From NCBI GenBank assembly GCA_016987375.1, contig PJRA01000196.1:1160964-1220994 (forward strand): a stretch of 60,031 bases of DNA, in the 5' to 3' direction. Positions within the stretch are counted from its first letter, which is position 1. Each line of letters begins with the position of its first letter. The DNA comes from Brachionus koreanus. Its lineage: Eukaryota > Rotifera > Eurotatoria > Ploima > Brachionidae. Positions 1 to 11,573 of this stretch are shown here, piece by piece. The notes under the pieces are model-generated. The model did no database searches and was not told the origin of the DNA. It saw only the letters and a program-made list of their open reading frames with translations. The position numbers and the translations under genes are program-made.

Positions 1-580
1 TTCTCAAGATCTATTAAATCAGAATTAGGACTAAAAATTGAAGATAAGAGTTCTCCGAAGCATGTTCCCTTTTCTTCATTAGTTTTGAATTCCTTGTTAT
101 TAAAAATCAAATTTGGGATTAAATTTGTTCCTTTTTTTGATCTAAATTTATTTTTTTTTTCCAAAATGGTCTACTTGTCAGTGGTTTTTTACTTATCTTC
201 TCGATAAAATCAAACCAATTTTGATTCCAGAATTTTTTTAAAGAGGCTTTTAACTCAAATGTAGGTTTATTAAATTTTTGCTTGAGCGTTTGACAGCGTG
301 TTTTTTGAAAGTTTCTTCTTACTTTCCTACGTTCTTTTATTAGATTAACAATGTTCGGGGGAAGACTGGTCTTGTAGATTTTCTGAGAAAGGTAAGGAAT
401 GCTTTTATGTGATGCAGAAATGATTTTTTCTGTAATTTTATCATTTAGTTGATCTATATTGAGTGAACTTTCATGGATATTTACTATTTGGGAATTTAGA
501 ATATCGCTAAAAAATTGCCAGTTTGCTTTCTTATAGTTAAATTTTTTGGCTGTTGATTTATTTTCTAATTGATAGCCCAT
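1..580 (-). mobile_element. LINE ORF2 fragment: linker between endonuclease and reverse transcriptase
   Basis: A 153-residue open frame on the minus strand (119-580) continues, with stops and frameshifts, to the window edge. It carries the run of hydrophobic and basic residues (LPPNIVNLIKERRKVRR) that lies between endonuclease and reverse transcriptase in Jockey/CR1-type non-LTR retrotransposons. Immediately upstream on the same strand is endonuclease sequence ending in SDHFPIEA. Below base 119 the frame is broken, but GTCFGELLSSIF-like sequence is still readable. The reverse transcriptase itself would lie beyond the left edge. This is a degenerate copy, not a host gene. Confidence 0.75.
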
Positions 581-870
581 TAAAATTTATGCTTCGATTG
601 GGAAATGATCACTAGTCATGTCTTGACTATTTAAGACATTGCAGTCGCTAATTTTGTCAATTAATGAAATTGAAACTAAGAAAAGATCAAGAATTTCAAA
701 GTAATTCTTTTTAAAATATTGAAAGTTGGGCGCTTATCATTGATTACTGAAAAGTCTAACTCATTAATTATTGTTTCCAACATTAAACCGTTTTCATTTT
801 CCCCTACGCAGCCTATTTGCTTTGTTCTAGCGTTTAAATCACCACCTAAAATGTAGTTTCTACATTTTTT
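581..870 (-). mobile_element. LINE apurinic-type endonuclease, C-terminal part, frameshifted
   Basis: Minus-strand translation gives ILGGDLNART near base 850, the GDxN motif of the LINE AP-endonuclease domain, and DLFLVSISLID followed by TSDHFPIEA just before base 585. SDH is the last catalytic motif of the family. One frameshift around base 720 separates the two halves. The N-terminal half of the domain is missing: only about 90 bases separate GGDLN from the upstream ORF1-like end, so the copy has an internal deletion. It is continuous with the linker fragment at 1-580. Confidence 0.75.
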
Positions 871-950
871 ATTAACTTATTTAAAAAAATCAAAGTTCAG
901 AAGCAATTACTAACCTGTTCTTAGACGAAAGTTGACTTGATAGATTTTTC

Positions 951-1128
951 TTCATTGTTTATTTGAGTTGGATTGATTTTGTATAAAATCGGTGTTGTTT
1001 TCATTTGAAGTGAGTCCGATTTTATTGTCTTGAAATACGTCATTAAGTTCACTGTTTTCTTTATCGTTAACTTGGTCTTTAAGTTTTTTCGATTCTATTA
1101 ATATTTCATTTAAAGTGTTTTTAAACCT
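951..1128 (-). mobile_element. End of a LINE ORF1-like reading frame
   Basis: An open minus-strand stretch ends with a TGA at 953-951. It encodes a hydrophilic Lys/Glu/Asn-rich segment (LKDQVNDKENSELNDVF and following) that looks like the C-terminal part of a LINE ORF1. Its place directly upstream of the endonuclease remnant and in the same orientation supports this. No CCHC knuckle or other diagnostic motif is present, so the assignment rests on context. Confidence 0.4.
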
Positions 1129-1130
1129 TT

Positions 1131-2000
1131 TTTAACTCGCCAAAAAAAAATTAAACATTAATCCTAAATTCAAAATATTTTTCAGAAATGATTTTTAAAA
1201 ACAAATTATTTTTTTAACATTTAATATTTATTTTAAACTAAAAAAATTGAAATAATATTTAATAATAAATTTTAAAAAAAAAACTATTTTTTTAATTATT
1301 CTTCATGGTTGGATTAATCCTCTTCATTTTCTTTTTCAATTCGATTAAACACTCAAAGACCGGACGAATTTTTTGACAATTTTATTTGAATATCTTTTAC
1401 ACTTTTTTTTCAATGAAAATAAAAGTATTTTATATTTGTTTTTGGCCAGTTTTGCATAAATATTAAAATGGCACTAAAATTGTAATATGTACTATTTTTT
1501 TGAATTTTTGAAAATCAAAAAAAAAAATTATACGTAAAATCCGAATTTTCAATTGTTAAATTTTGTAAAAAATACAATATTATAGTAAAAATGTTTCTTT
1601 ATAAAATAGCTTGATTAAATGAAAAAATTGATAATTTGATCAGACATCTAAATTAAGCTTATTTATTCCGTTCAGTTTACATTGTTTGGTCAAGTTTTAC
1701 TGTATTTTTTTCATATTTTACAATATTTTATTATCATAAAAAAAAACGTTAAAAACCTTAGTGTCAAATCAGCATTGTATTTAATTTATAAATATATAAT
1801 TTTAAAAAAATATTTTGCGTCTCCCGATTTAATTTTTTTATATTAATAATTCTTACACTGCTTTCTTTTTGCATTTGAAAAAAAAAAACTTAGAATCCTT
1901 AACAGTAGTAAATACAAATGCTAATGAACATAATGAATTATGAATTGTGTAATGGTATCATGCAAAAAGAAAGTAATATGGTGTAAGCGAAAATGAAATC
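1131..2000. other. AT-rich intergenic DNA
   Basis: Homopolymer-rich sequence with no convincing coding frame, RNA gene or repeat boundary. Confidence 0.5.
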
Positions 2001-2071
2001 AGCAATGTCGGTAGAAGCATCAAAGAAAAGTCAACTATAGTGGGATTCAATTAAACTAATTTGATCGTAGA
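2001..2071 (+). mobile_element. LINE 3' end fragment
   Basis: The stretch contains AATGTCGGTAGAA, then CAACTATAGTGGGA, then GATCGTAGAATATA. The same three landmarks occur in the same order in the minus-strand LINE end at 24745-24911 (AATGTCGGTAGAA, CTACTATAGCGGGA, GACCGTAGAATATA). In both places the element ends in a TTA-rich tail. This copy is therefore a severely 5'-truncated plus-strand LINE end. Confidence 0.7.
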
Positions 2072-2200
<129 letters not shown>

Positions 2201-2583
2201 GTGGCTTTCTGAATTTTAGGAAAATTTCTGAAATTTGGGAAACTGTGGTCATCTTGATTTTCAATCCTTAAATTTTAAACATGTCACATGGGATAATTTA
2301 ATTTTTGTAACCATTTTAGGGGGTAAATTAGAACGGTATAATAAATGGTAAAATTTTAACTTATCCCGGACGTTTTTTCCAAGACTTAAAAAAAAAATCA
2401 CTGAAAAAAATTTATTTAATTGTAAGGCTAAATCGACCTACAAAAAAAAGTTAATTAAGTAAGAAAAAAATATTAATTGAGATTTTAATCAAAATAAACG
2501 CTATTAAAAGAAACAATTTTGATATATTTTTAAAAAAATAAAAGAATTTTTAATAAACAAATTCAAATGACAGTTAATAATTT

Positions 2584-2880
2584 GAGCCCGTATAGCCGAG
2601 TGGTTTCTGAGTCATGCAAGCAGAGGATCGAGGATTCAAAACCCGCTAAGAGTAGAAAAATCTTCAAAATATCTTTGTAATACGGGGCACATGTTTAAAC
2701 CCCTTTCATCAAAAAAAAATAGGGGACCGGTTTCGACCGAGTAATAATTGCAGTGTGGATGATTAATTTTATACAGTAGACTCTGTGTCAGATCGGAGCT
2801 GTTTCTCAAAAAGGTACTTGGTAAGGAGATGAGCGTCTCCCTATTATCCGCTAGGTTAGAAAAGAATTAATTATTATTAA
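2584..2880 (+). mobile_element. tRNA-derived SINE
   Basis: The 5' end resembles a tRNA gene. TAGCCGAGTGG at 2593-2603 fits the A box, and GGATTCAAAACC at 2632-2643 is a degenerate B box, 28 bases downstream, which is normal promoter spacing for RNA polymerase III. A non-tRNA body follows (2660-2850), locally richer in G+C than its surroundings, and the unit ends in an ATTATTATTAATAA tail. It is not a functional tRNA gene because the acceptor stem does not close on a tRNA-length unit. No second full copy lies in this window. Confidence 0.6.
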
Positions 2881-3240
2881 TAATTTAATTGACCAATTTA
2901 GTATTTTTTTAGCAATAAAAAAAACTGTTTTAATAAAAAACTCAAAAATCAAAATCAATTTAAAATAAACTGAACTTGGATAAATTCTGTTTATTTCAGA
3001 ATTGTTTGAATAGAAGAGATAATGAATATCTTTTTTTTTATTTTATCGATACTATTTGTTTTCTTTTTTAGAGGGATAAACACATAAAACAATTAATCTA
3101 TTATTAACGACCGTAAAATTTAAATTATTTTCCATGCAAAGGTTAAGTATAACAAACGAAAAATAAATGAGATAGGATGAAGCGGAACAACAGATAACAA
3201 AGCGTATCTAATTCTTAGTTATCTTGAACATTAGACCACA
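2881..3240. other. Intergenic DNA
   Basis: No gene or repeat boundary seen; the last 100 bases lead into the TATA-type promoter candidate. Confidence 0.4.
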
Positions 3241-3248
3241 AGCTGCAG

Positions 3249-3338
3249 GATATATAAGCGCATAAACTGATTGCCGGCATGTTGTGTTCTTTGTAGATTG
3301 TTTTTTTTCACTTTATGCCAATGTAAACATTGATCGGT
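3249..3338 (+). promoter_or_regulatory. Candidate TATA promoter with a short first exon
   Basis: TATATAAG at 3251-3258 sits in sequence less AT-extreme than its surroundings. About 80 bases downstream is a good donor, CG followed by GTAAAG at 3337. This could be the promoter and a non-coding first exon of a plus-strand gene, the nearest being the tincar-like gene at 11574. The link is inference: no transcript evidence is available and TATA-like words are frequent in AT-rich DNA. Confidence 0.3.
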
Positions 3339-3339
3339 A

Positions 3340-4385
3340 AAGAAAATGTCATTTTTTTAATAATAAAAAAAATAGATTCAAATACTCCGATGTGTTTTAT
3401 TCTATTTAGTTCAAATATTTCATCTTTTTTTTTCATTCATATGACTTGAATTCAAATGAGATTTACTATCTACTAAATTAATTAGCTTCAACTAAGAGTC
3501 CAATCTTGTTGATTCGCAGCTTGATCACACGAGCTCTAATGATCGAGCTCATTTGGCTATTGTGAACACCATTAGGATTTTAATGATTAATTTTATACCT
3601 TTTGTTTTTAGTTTTGCAGGCGTTTTTAAGACTAATATTTTTATTTTATTCATATCGTCCAGACTGGACTCTTGCTATGAATAAATTGTTTAGCAACAAA
3701 AAAAACTCTTTACTATTTGCCTAAATTAGAAAATGCTTTATTTTCATTATCTTTGGCTTAAATAGCTCTAATTATATGTTCTAAATTTTACACTTTATGT
3801 GCCAATTAGACTATTGAATGAGCTTAATTCAAAGTGCGACACAAGCAAAGATCATTCTAATTTCATTTTGCTCGACAAGTTTTTTCTAATCTCATCTTTT
3901 CAAGCGAGCAATTAATTTTATTATATATAATATAACATGTTATCTTAGAATAGGAACTGAGTCGAGCATGGCAGATTTATCAATGCTAGATTAATGTTTA
4001 AAATAAAATTAATCATTTTATTAATAAGCAATTAATCACTAGTCTAATTCTTAACTAGAATTTTATCTTTTTTTTTTAGATTAAGTATAAAAAAATGCTA
4101 GTGTAATTTAAAATTTTTGGTTGATTTTAGAAAATTTAATTCAAGAATTGATCTAGCTTTCTAATTAGTAAATTAATAATCATCAATCAGTTAAAAACAA
4201 TTCGGGTCCGACAATCCTTTCTTTTTTACACAAAGCAAACATTTTTTAGTTTATTCTTAAATTTATAGTACTAAAATATCAAAAAATGTATGTTTAATTT
4301 TTTCAAATGATTAAAGTAAATAAATAGTAGAATTTAGTTGGGTCAAAATTTGTAAAATTCATGATAAATAATAATAGTTAATTAC
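3340..4385. other. Intergenic or long-intron DNA
   Basis: No coding frame recognised. Around 3490-3600 the composition is a little less AT-rich, compatible with regulatory sequence, but no specific site is identified. Confidence 0.4.
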
Positions 4386-4500
4386 TTAGTTTTGCTAAAT
4401 TGACAAAGCAGCAGCACTTAGTACTCTTTTCTTTTTCTTTTTTTTAATTCTACCGACATTATCCAGTCTGTGTTTGTTTTTGAACTGGTTAATTTCCCTT
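4386..4500 (-). mobile_element. LINE 3' end fragment
   Basis: Minus-strand sequence reads NQFKNKHRLDNVGR, then CTGCTTTGTCAATTTAG, then an ATTATTATT tail. It is collinear with the LINE end at 24745-24911 (NQFKNRLDNVGR, CTGCTTTGTCATTTTAG, TTA tail). It is a short 5'-truncated copy of the same family. Confidence 0.65.
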
Positions 4501-5130
4501 TTTAAATGCAACCAACATTCAAAAATTGATAATTATGCTTTTATTTTCATGTATTACTTTTCTTGGCTAATTAATATCAATCCTTGTGCATATTTGAATA
4601 ATCAATTTAAAATAACATGGTAATGGTTAAACTAGAAAAATAAACCATTAAAAAAAAGACAATATAAGATACTTTGAAACAAAAAACTAACAGAAATGTT
4701 GAAAGTTTCTCGATCTATAGTCTAAATTATATGCAAACAAAATTAAAATCATTTTTGTTTAATTTATAAAATCTTTTTTCAAAAAAATATCCTGTTTTAA
4801 AAGACAATCATTAATTTTTAGTTTTTTTTTTTTACAAAAAAATAAGACTATTATTAGATATTTGAAAAAATCAAATTTTTAGATTTTTTCCTTTATTCAT
4901 TTTATTTTATTTATTAAAAAGATAATTTTGGGTAAACCAAGTGATTTTCCAAATGTCAATTAATTATTGTCTTTCGTTTAAACTCACATATAGGCATTTT
5001 AAAAAGTTATTAGTATAATTATTATTTCTTAAAAAAAAGTTATCTGGGATTGGATGGTGCTAGTATTTCATATTAGGGTTTGAATTTCCGATCTTTCATG
5101 GTATAGATCGAAAGGTCTTTTAAAATGTTT
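4501..5130. other. AT-rich intergenic DNA
   Basis: Nothing identifiable. A weak B-box-like word (GGTTTGAATTTCC near 5080) could be a SINE scrap but is unsupported. Confidence 0.35.
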
Positions 5131-5173
5131 GGATATGTGGCAAAATAAAAATAGTTTTACATTTTTAATAAAT

Positions 5174-5512
5174 TATAAAATTCTTAACAAGCAAGCCAAA
5201 GCAAGAAATCATTTTAGAAAAAATAAAACAGCTTGTTTCTAATCAAAGTAACATATCCGGCAAAATGAAAATAATTTTACATTTTTAAAATTTTCAATTT
5301 TTCAGAAAATTAAAAAAACTTTCTCAAATTATTTGATAAACAAAAAAAATTAAAAAATTTCTTAAGTATTGGACAAAAAATCTAAAAATATGAAAATTTA
5401 AAAATGTAAAATTATTTTCATTTTGCCGGATATGTTACTTTGATTAGAAACAAGCTGTTTTATTTTTTCTAAAATGATTTCTTGCTTTGGCTTGCTTGTT
5501 AAGAATTTTATA
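5174..5512. repeat. Long palindrome enclosing a MITE-like core
   Basis: Arms 5174-5288 and 5400-5512 are perfect or near-perfect inverted copies of about 113 bases, with a loop of roughly 110 bases. Within the arms, GGCAAAATGAAAATAATTTT begins at 5259 and its complement ends at 5427. This inner terminus recurs at 49604 and 56222, and a degenerate copy lies at 5139. The outer 85 bases of each arm are found only here. A hairpin-forming non-autonomous DNA element is the simplest reading. Confidence 0.85.
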
Positions 5513-6650
5513 CAAAGACTATTTGCACTCTCTTGAATTTTATTGAGTTTCAAAATTTTGTGCATTGTACGTATTGATATTTTTATAAGAAAAAAATTGA
5601 TGTTTTTAGGGATCTTGTTATTTGAATTTGTGCTTTGTTTTTTTTTTTTTTAAATTCATTTCAGTAATTACTTTCTTTTTAAGATGTATTAAATGAAACA
5701 AAATTTGAAAAGAATTTTACCATCTAAGATATAATTAGAGTAAACGAAAAAAAATTAAGTTTTTTTTTTAAATTAAAGTAAAATTTAATTAATCAAAAAA
5801 ATGATTAAAGTGTAAATAAAACAGAAAATAAATTTGCTCTTGCTTGTCTTATTCATTAGGTCTTAGTTTTTTCTAAATACTTTGTCGATAAAAACTATTA
5901 TTTTTTTTAAAGTTTATTAATTATTTTTAAATGGCTTTGAGTAACAAAACTTCTTTTGTCTTTAAAAAAAGGTTCCGTATAAGCTTGAAAAAATGTAATC
6001 AATTTAAGTTCATAAGTGTAAAGAATATGAAAAAGAAAAAGAGGTTGAGAAATTACAATAAATTTTTTTTTAAGTTTATTTAAAATTAATAAAAAAAGTG
6101 TCCAAACAAGAAGTTTTTTTTTTAAACAAAACTTGAAAACTATGTGGTTTTTATCTGCTAGATTGATACACTTAGATTACGAAATTTTCACACTTTATCT
6201 TGTTCTTTCATCACTGGTTTTCATAGTCTAGAATAGCTTTGAATTTAATCGACACTCAGTTTTATTCTATGCGCTTCAGCGATAATGATTGATTTATTTT
6301 GATCCTTTCCGAACATTCTGCAGGTTTTTCTAAACCTTTAATTATAATTTTAAATTACTATCTATTTATATTAAAATATATAAATTGATAGTCAAATTAC
6401 CCACAGTCAAATTCATGATAATGTAAATAACCAAAAAAAATTCACTACTCCGTTCGATTTTTTCCTTAAAATAGCACCAACTTCATAAATTCGTTCAACT
6501 TAAAGTTTACATAATGAATTTTTAATTCTTTAACATAAATTAATATTAATTGTAAATTTCTTTTCTAACATTTTAAAATTTAAACGCTAAACTCAATCTA
6601 AATTAACTTTTTTGTTATTTTGCAACATTATACAACATCAACAATCAATC
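5513..6650. other. AT-rich intergenic DNA
   Basis: No gene, RNA or repeat boundary recognised. Confidence 0.4.
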
Positions 6651-6654
6651 ATGT

Positions 6655-6732
6655 GGCTGAAAGGAAGGACAAAGTCTCCATTCCAACCGGCCAAGGCTTC
6701 GCTTAAACTATTTTTAAAATAAATAAATAAAT
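6655..6732 (+). repeat. GGCTGAAAGGAAGGAC dispersed repeat, copy 1
   Basis: The copy starts GGCTGAAAGGAAGGAC, continues with CCATTCCAA, and ends in an AATAAATAAATAA tail. It is about 78 bases long and matches copies at 46949 (same strand) and 26421, 40391, 54149 and 58905 (opposite strand). The tail suggests a retroposed unit or the 3' end of a larger one. Confidence 0.7.
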
Positions 6733-7426
6733 ATAAATATATAGTAATTTAATTTAATTAGAATTTGAAAAGAGATCAAATTAAGCAATCATTTTTACTT
6801 TGAGCTTTTTCCGTTTGCTTATTGTTTGTTCAAAAGAAAAAAGTATTGGGTTCTTGCAAAAAAAAGTGTAGCTCTAAGATCGGATTATCCCCGATCAAAA
6901 ATTTTTAATTTGAAAAACAAAATATTATATTCTAATTTGTTAAGATTTTAACCATCTAGTTGGTTGGGTTGGGATCACTCGACAAAAAAGGCATCAGTTG
7001 TCTCTCCGAAACATAAAAAATATACAAAGAGAAAACTATAGTAAGCCTGATAAAATTATGATTCACCCGTTATATTCATTCCTTTTTTTCCAATAAATTA
7101 GATAAATGAATGAGACAAGTAAGTTAAATTAAAAAATTACGATTTTTAAGTCGAATATAATTACTAATGGTATTTAGGGTTGTTTGACATTTTCTTATCT
7201 GTCTACCTTATTGCTATTTTCTAAGTCATCCTTAAATTTAATATTTATTTGAAAAATACATTAGAGTGTTTACTCTGGAAAGTTCCGAGCGTTATGTGTC
7301 CTCTTTATACCAGGCTGTTGTTAAAGATCTTAGTTCTAATTGTGTTCTCTTCTAAAGTTTGAATTTTGAGTCAAAGTAAAATTTTTGATCAAGTATGATT
7401 TTTCAAAAGGGATCAAAACATATGTT

Positions 7427-7632
7427 GAAGCCTGTTTAGACTTCTTTTGTGGGATTTATAAATAAAAAAGACTTTGCATTAAAAATACTTTATTGGAATC
7501 CGAATTTAATAACAAAAACAATGGTTTATATACTAAATCAAAATATGTTAGTGGTTTTATCTCCAGTTACAAGAATAATAAGGAACAGAAAAATGCATTG
7601 GAGTGATGTCAAGACTCGGGTCTTAACACATC
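7427..7632 (+). repeat. 206-bp dispersed repeat, copy A
   Basis: The block from GAAGCCTGTTTAGACTTC to AAGACTCGGGTCTTAAC is repeated in inverted orientation at 21737-21945 with only scattered differences. The 72-residue frame here (7449-7667) has no recognisable domain and is not conserved as a frame in the other copy, so it is treated as non-coding. A partial third copy is near 58740-58785. Confidence 0.8.
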
Positions 7633-7633
7633 T

Positions 7634-7754
7634 AAATGCGCAATTAAATTTCATCGTAGATTTTTAATTTTTGTACCATTTTTAAGCTTTATTTCTGAAC
7701 TGTTGAAAAAAGGATCGTAATTTCTAAAATATATTGAAATTTAATTGTGCATTT
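7634..7754 (+). repeat. About 120-bp element with inverted ends, copy A
   Basis: It begins ATGCGCAATTAAATTTC and ends GAAATTTAATTGTGCAT, so the termini are inverted repeats. Related copies are at 22259-22382 (inverted) and 37720-37845. This is probably a small MITE. It abuts the 206-bp repeat here but is about 300 bases away from it at the second locus, so the two are separate elements. Confidence 0.5.
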
Positions 7755-7759
7755 AAAAT

Positions 7760-9180
7760 ATTTTGAGCAGTTTTGAAAAATGAAATTTGATCAAAAAAAA
7801 TTACTTTGCCGAATTTAGAACACTGAACGGACAATTAATTTGTTTATCATCACAGAATTGTCAAAGTTTTCAACCTCTCTGTCTTAATTTTCCTAAAATT
7901 TTACATCAAAGGGAAAATTAGTTTTATTGTTAGACCATTAATTAAAAACAATTTTAAATTATTGTTTTGTTTTACAAACATTCATTTATTTGTTGACTTA
8001 AATTTATTTAAGTAAATTCTAAAAATGAGACAAGAATTCATCTAGGTTTTTCATTTTAACTCGATTAATTTTTAAATCTTTGGTTCAAAACAATACACAA
8101 ATTGAATATTTATTATTTAACAGTTATCAATTAGTTGTTAATAATTATTCGACACTCTCTTGTGTTTCTAATACCTGCTCAAATAAGTTAGCTAGTTTAT
8201 TTATGCATATCTAAATTAATTAAAAATATTTTTAAAAGAAGATAAGAATCAGTGAAATTGTAATCTAATATGAATTTATTTTATTAGAGCTTTACAACCC
8301 AAATAGAGGTCATGTGATACTCTTTTTTGTTTTATAAGCCTTCGAGAATTGATTAATTCTAGATGAACATCGTATTAGATAAGATAAGATTTGTTCAATT
8401 AGTCAATTACAATTGAATTATATCCCTAAATCCGGATAGGAGATTTTAAAATTTAGTTTATCACTGACATTTGCAAATATCACTTTGGTCTAAATTTGAA
8501 TTATATGTTTATCTTTTTTTTTTTTGTTTTCAAATTTTACCTAGATAATTTTAACAAATCGGACATTCCATAAACAAGACTAATCCGCCAAAAAATATTC
8601 TAAAAAAAGTATTTCAAAATTCTAATAATTTTTTGTTCAAAATCTATTTATTTAGTAGAAAATTATTTTTTATTTAAGAAAAAAATTATTAAAACTTTAA
8701 GTAATAAAATAAAACGAATATTAGAAAATTTCATTTTTCTTTTTAGTATTAAAATTTTGGCCTAAAAAACATGAAACTTTTGAAAACAATCATTTTGGAT
8801 TTGTTTGTTTTGATGATGATCTCTTATAATTTAGATTGAAACATTAGAATTATTAAATTATGTACTTTGATGGATTTGGAAAATCAAGACAGCTACCGTA
8901 TTTCATCAAATAAAAGAAAATTCGGTTATTAAATTATTTTCTTCAATTCGAAAATGTTTCTTCAAGTCTAAAAAAGTGACTCAAATAAAAGATATTAATT
9001 AATTTTTTTTCTTTTAATGGAAACTACAAAATACATGTTTTACATGGCAAACGAATTTTCTTTTGAGAAAATAAACTTCTATTTACTTTTAAAATCAATT
9101 ATTCAGAATTTTGAATATTTTCTTTAATAATATTTCGGGTAACATGTTCCTTGCATCATAATTAACCATTTCATTTTTCA
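7760..9180. other. AT-rich intergenic DNA
   Basis: No coding region recognised. Confidence 0.4.
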
Positions 9181-9181
9181 G

Positions 9182-9230
9182 AGGCCCCTAGTGACCTATA
9201 CAAGCCATTTGCTCTTTAAACACAGCTTCA
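9182..9230 (+). other. Exon-like segment
   Basis: A 49-base block of balanced composition is bounded by a strong acceptor (CATTTTTCAG) and a canonical donor (GTAAGT). One frame reads RPLVTYTSHLLFKHSFS without stops. It lies 2.3 kb upstream of the tincar-like reading frame on the same strand and could be an upstream exon of that gene. No homology is recognised. Confidence 0.3.
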
Positions 9231-9766
9231 GTAAGTCATTTGCAACAAGAGCAGCTAATTGAGAGGTTTGACACAAGTAAAATGAAGTTTAATGATGATG
9301 TATATCATGCATAAAATTTACTTTAAAAATTGAGATTTTTTAGTGATTTTAAATGAAAGAAAAACCGATTAATCCTAATGATAGAGAGCAAAATTTGAGA
9401 ATCATTTGTGAAAATGTTGCTTAAACGAAATTTTCTTTTGATAGTTTTTTTTGATAGAATACATCTGCAAGTTTTAGAATAAATTCATTCGTTAATAGCT
9501 AAAAATAATATTAGTTAATAAATTCGGTGTTAAATCATCTATCTTTCATTTTACATAAAATTAGAAAATTTTTATTTTTGAGAAAAAAGTCAAATTATTA
9601 GATGTCGTAATAGTATCAATCTTATATTATTCTTTTCATTGCTTTAAATTCATTATTATTATTATTATTATTCAGAAAACAACTCATGGGCGATGTTAAA
9701 AAAAAATCTATTTTAGTATGATTAGAGGAGTAGTTCTAAGATTTTTCAGTTTTTCTCACTCGATTC

Positions 9767-10005
9767 TCAATTTCCATCTTTGCTTTCTTCTTTGTTAAGC
9801 ATGCTTTCAAGCTTTATCCTTTCACTTGCTTTGGCAGCCATATTTTCTATATTGTCTTTTTCTTCTAGGATGGTTTTCATTGTATCTATCACGGATTTTT
9901 TGCTAGTTCTATTTTCTTTATCTCTTGTTTCATTTAGGATATTGTTCGCTAGTGTTTTTGTAAATTTGTTGTTAATAGATCTATCATTTAGAACCAGCAG
10001 CAGTT
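9767..10005 (-). pseudogene. Coding-like Lys/Glu-rich fragment of unknown origin
   Basis: The minus strand holds an open stretch of about 78 residues ending at a TGA (9769-9767). It is rich in Lys, Glu, Asn and Ser with heptad-like spacing (KTILEEKDNIENMAAKASER), so a coiled coil is likely. Codon-scale composition looks protein-coding on this strand. The longer plus-strand frame (9780-10049) is its hydrophobic antisense shadow. Stops lie just upstream and no start is visible, so it is probably a piece of a transposon ORF1 or a dead gene. Confidence 0.3.
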
Positions 10006-10059
10006 ATACTATTTCCATCGTCATACATCATGATGCTTTTGAAAACTAAACTTCTTGAA

Positions 10060-11530
10060 CTAAACTTTTTAAGCGGAGTGATAGATATGTTAAGGTAATC
10101 ATTTTGTCCATTGATGATCAGATTGGTGCAGGAATATGAAGAAGGTTTCGAATCAATATAAACCGGACATTTAATTTGTTTTGTTTGGTTTTGAAGGTTT
10201 TTTCTTTTCTTATTTTGGGAACTTTGGGTTTTATTTAAGCTGGTTTTTAAAGAAAACTATTATAAGTGATAATTTGATGTTTTTTTTTTTTGAAACATAT
10301 TCATTAAAGCCCATAAATTTTTTGAATATTATTTTCAGCCATCGGCTAAATATTATTTAAAAATTAAATATAATTTATGTAATTTAATAGTCATAATTAT
10401 TTTAAAAAGGAAAAGTTTCAATTTTGAGAAAATTTTTCACAATTAGATAAAAAGAAATATTTTATAAAATTTAGAAATTTAATTAATTAATTTATTAAGT
10501 TGAATGAAAGTTGCACAAGCTTTTCGTTTTAAGGATTTAAGGATTGAGGACCTTAGGAACATAAGAAAAAATTATAAAAAAATTTTATGCATTAACTTTC
10601 AATTCTTACATTTATTTCTATTTGTATTTATAACAAATAAACATATAAAAAATTTAGTTTTTTAGTTTTCTGTATAATTTAATAATCTTTAAATATAGTA
10701 CCGTATTCTCTCGTTGGATTATTCTGCACCACAAGCTTTGAACTATGCATTTGGTGCATTACCAAAGATTAAGAAATAAAAAAATAAAAAAGTATTTTTT
10801 TTTACTTTAAAATCGAGTCTTGATAAAGCATTAAACTAAGGCTTTCAGTGTCTGATGTGGAACTAAATGGATGATTACACTATTTGAGCATGATCTCAAA
10901 GTATACAATATTATATCATGAGCGAGATGTACTTTGGTGCATGGTCTAAAAGCGTTTCTTAACTTATGGTGCAGAATAATCGTACAAGGGGATACGATAT
11001 ATAAAAGTTCAGATTTGAACAGAACACATTTGAATACAAGCTTATGCTAGGAAAGATTCATGTTTATTTATTTAAAACTGATTAGTAAAAGATTAAGGTA
11101 AATTGCAAAATTTTTGTTTAGATATTTCTAGTTAATCAGATCATAATTAAAAATTAAAAGTTAATTTTTTTGCAGAAGTATATTTTCAAAGTGGACATTC
11201 AATTAATTAGATTTAATTTTTTAGGTCTGCAAATTTCTGAAAAAATTCTATAGTGCAGAATTATGCAGAAAAGTTGGTTATGATGTAACATAGTTTTTAC
11301 CCATTTAAATGTACCTCTGCCTTAGATTTTTCAATTATAAAAAATTTAAAAATTTCTTAAAATTACTTTTGAACATGATCATTAAATTAAATTTGATTAA
11401 AATTTTATTTTGATTTTTTTTTAGTTTATCTATTTAAAACTAATTGTAATTTTGTTCTGTATTAAAATAAAATAGAATATAATAAAAACATTTATTCTAA
11501 AAATTTTTTATAGAAAAAAAAATTTAGATT
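10060..11530. other. Intergenic DNA upstream of the tincar-like gene
   Basis: No element recognised. A feebly structured segment at 10700-11000 contains CACCA and TGGTGCA words in both orientations (GCACCACAAGC, TGGTGCATTACC, TGGTGCATGG, TGGTGCAGAAT), perhaps a decayed inverted-repeat element. Confidence 0.3.
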
Positions 11531-11573
11531 TTAAAAAGCAAAAGAGTGTCGAATATGCTTATGTGATTTGGAG

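Noticed and set aside
5040..5110. Possible tRNA gene or SINE head with GGTTTGAATTTCC
   Set aside because: No acceptable A box or acceptor stem.
9780..10049. 89-residue hydrophobic plus-strand frame, could look like a membrane protein
   Set aside because: It is the antisense of a Lys/Glu/Asn-rich minus-strand coding-like segment; such antisense frames are hydrophobic by default.
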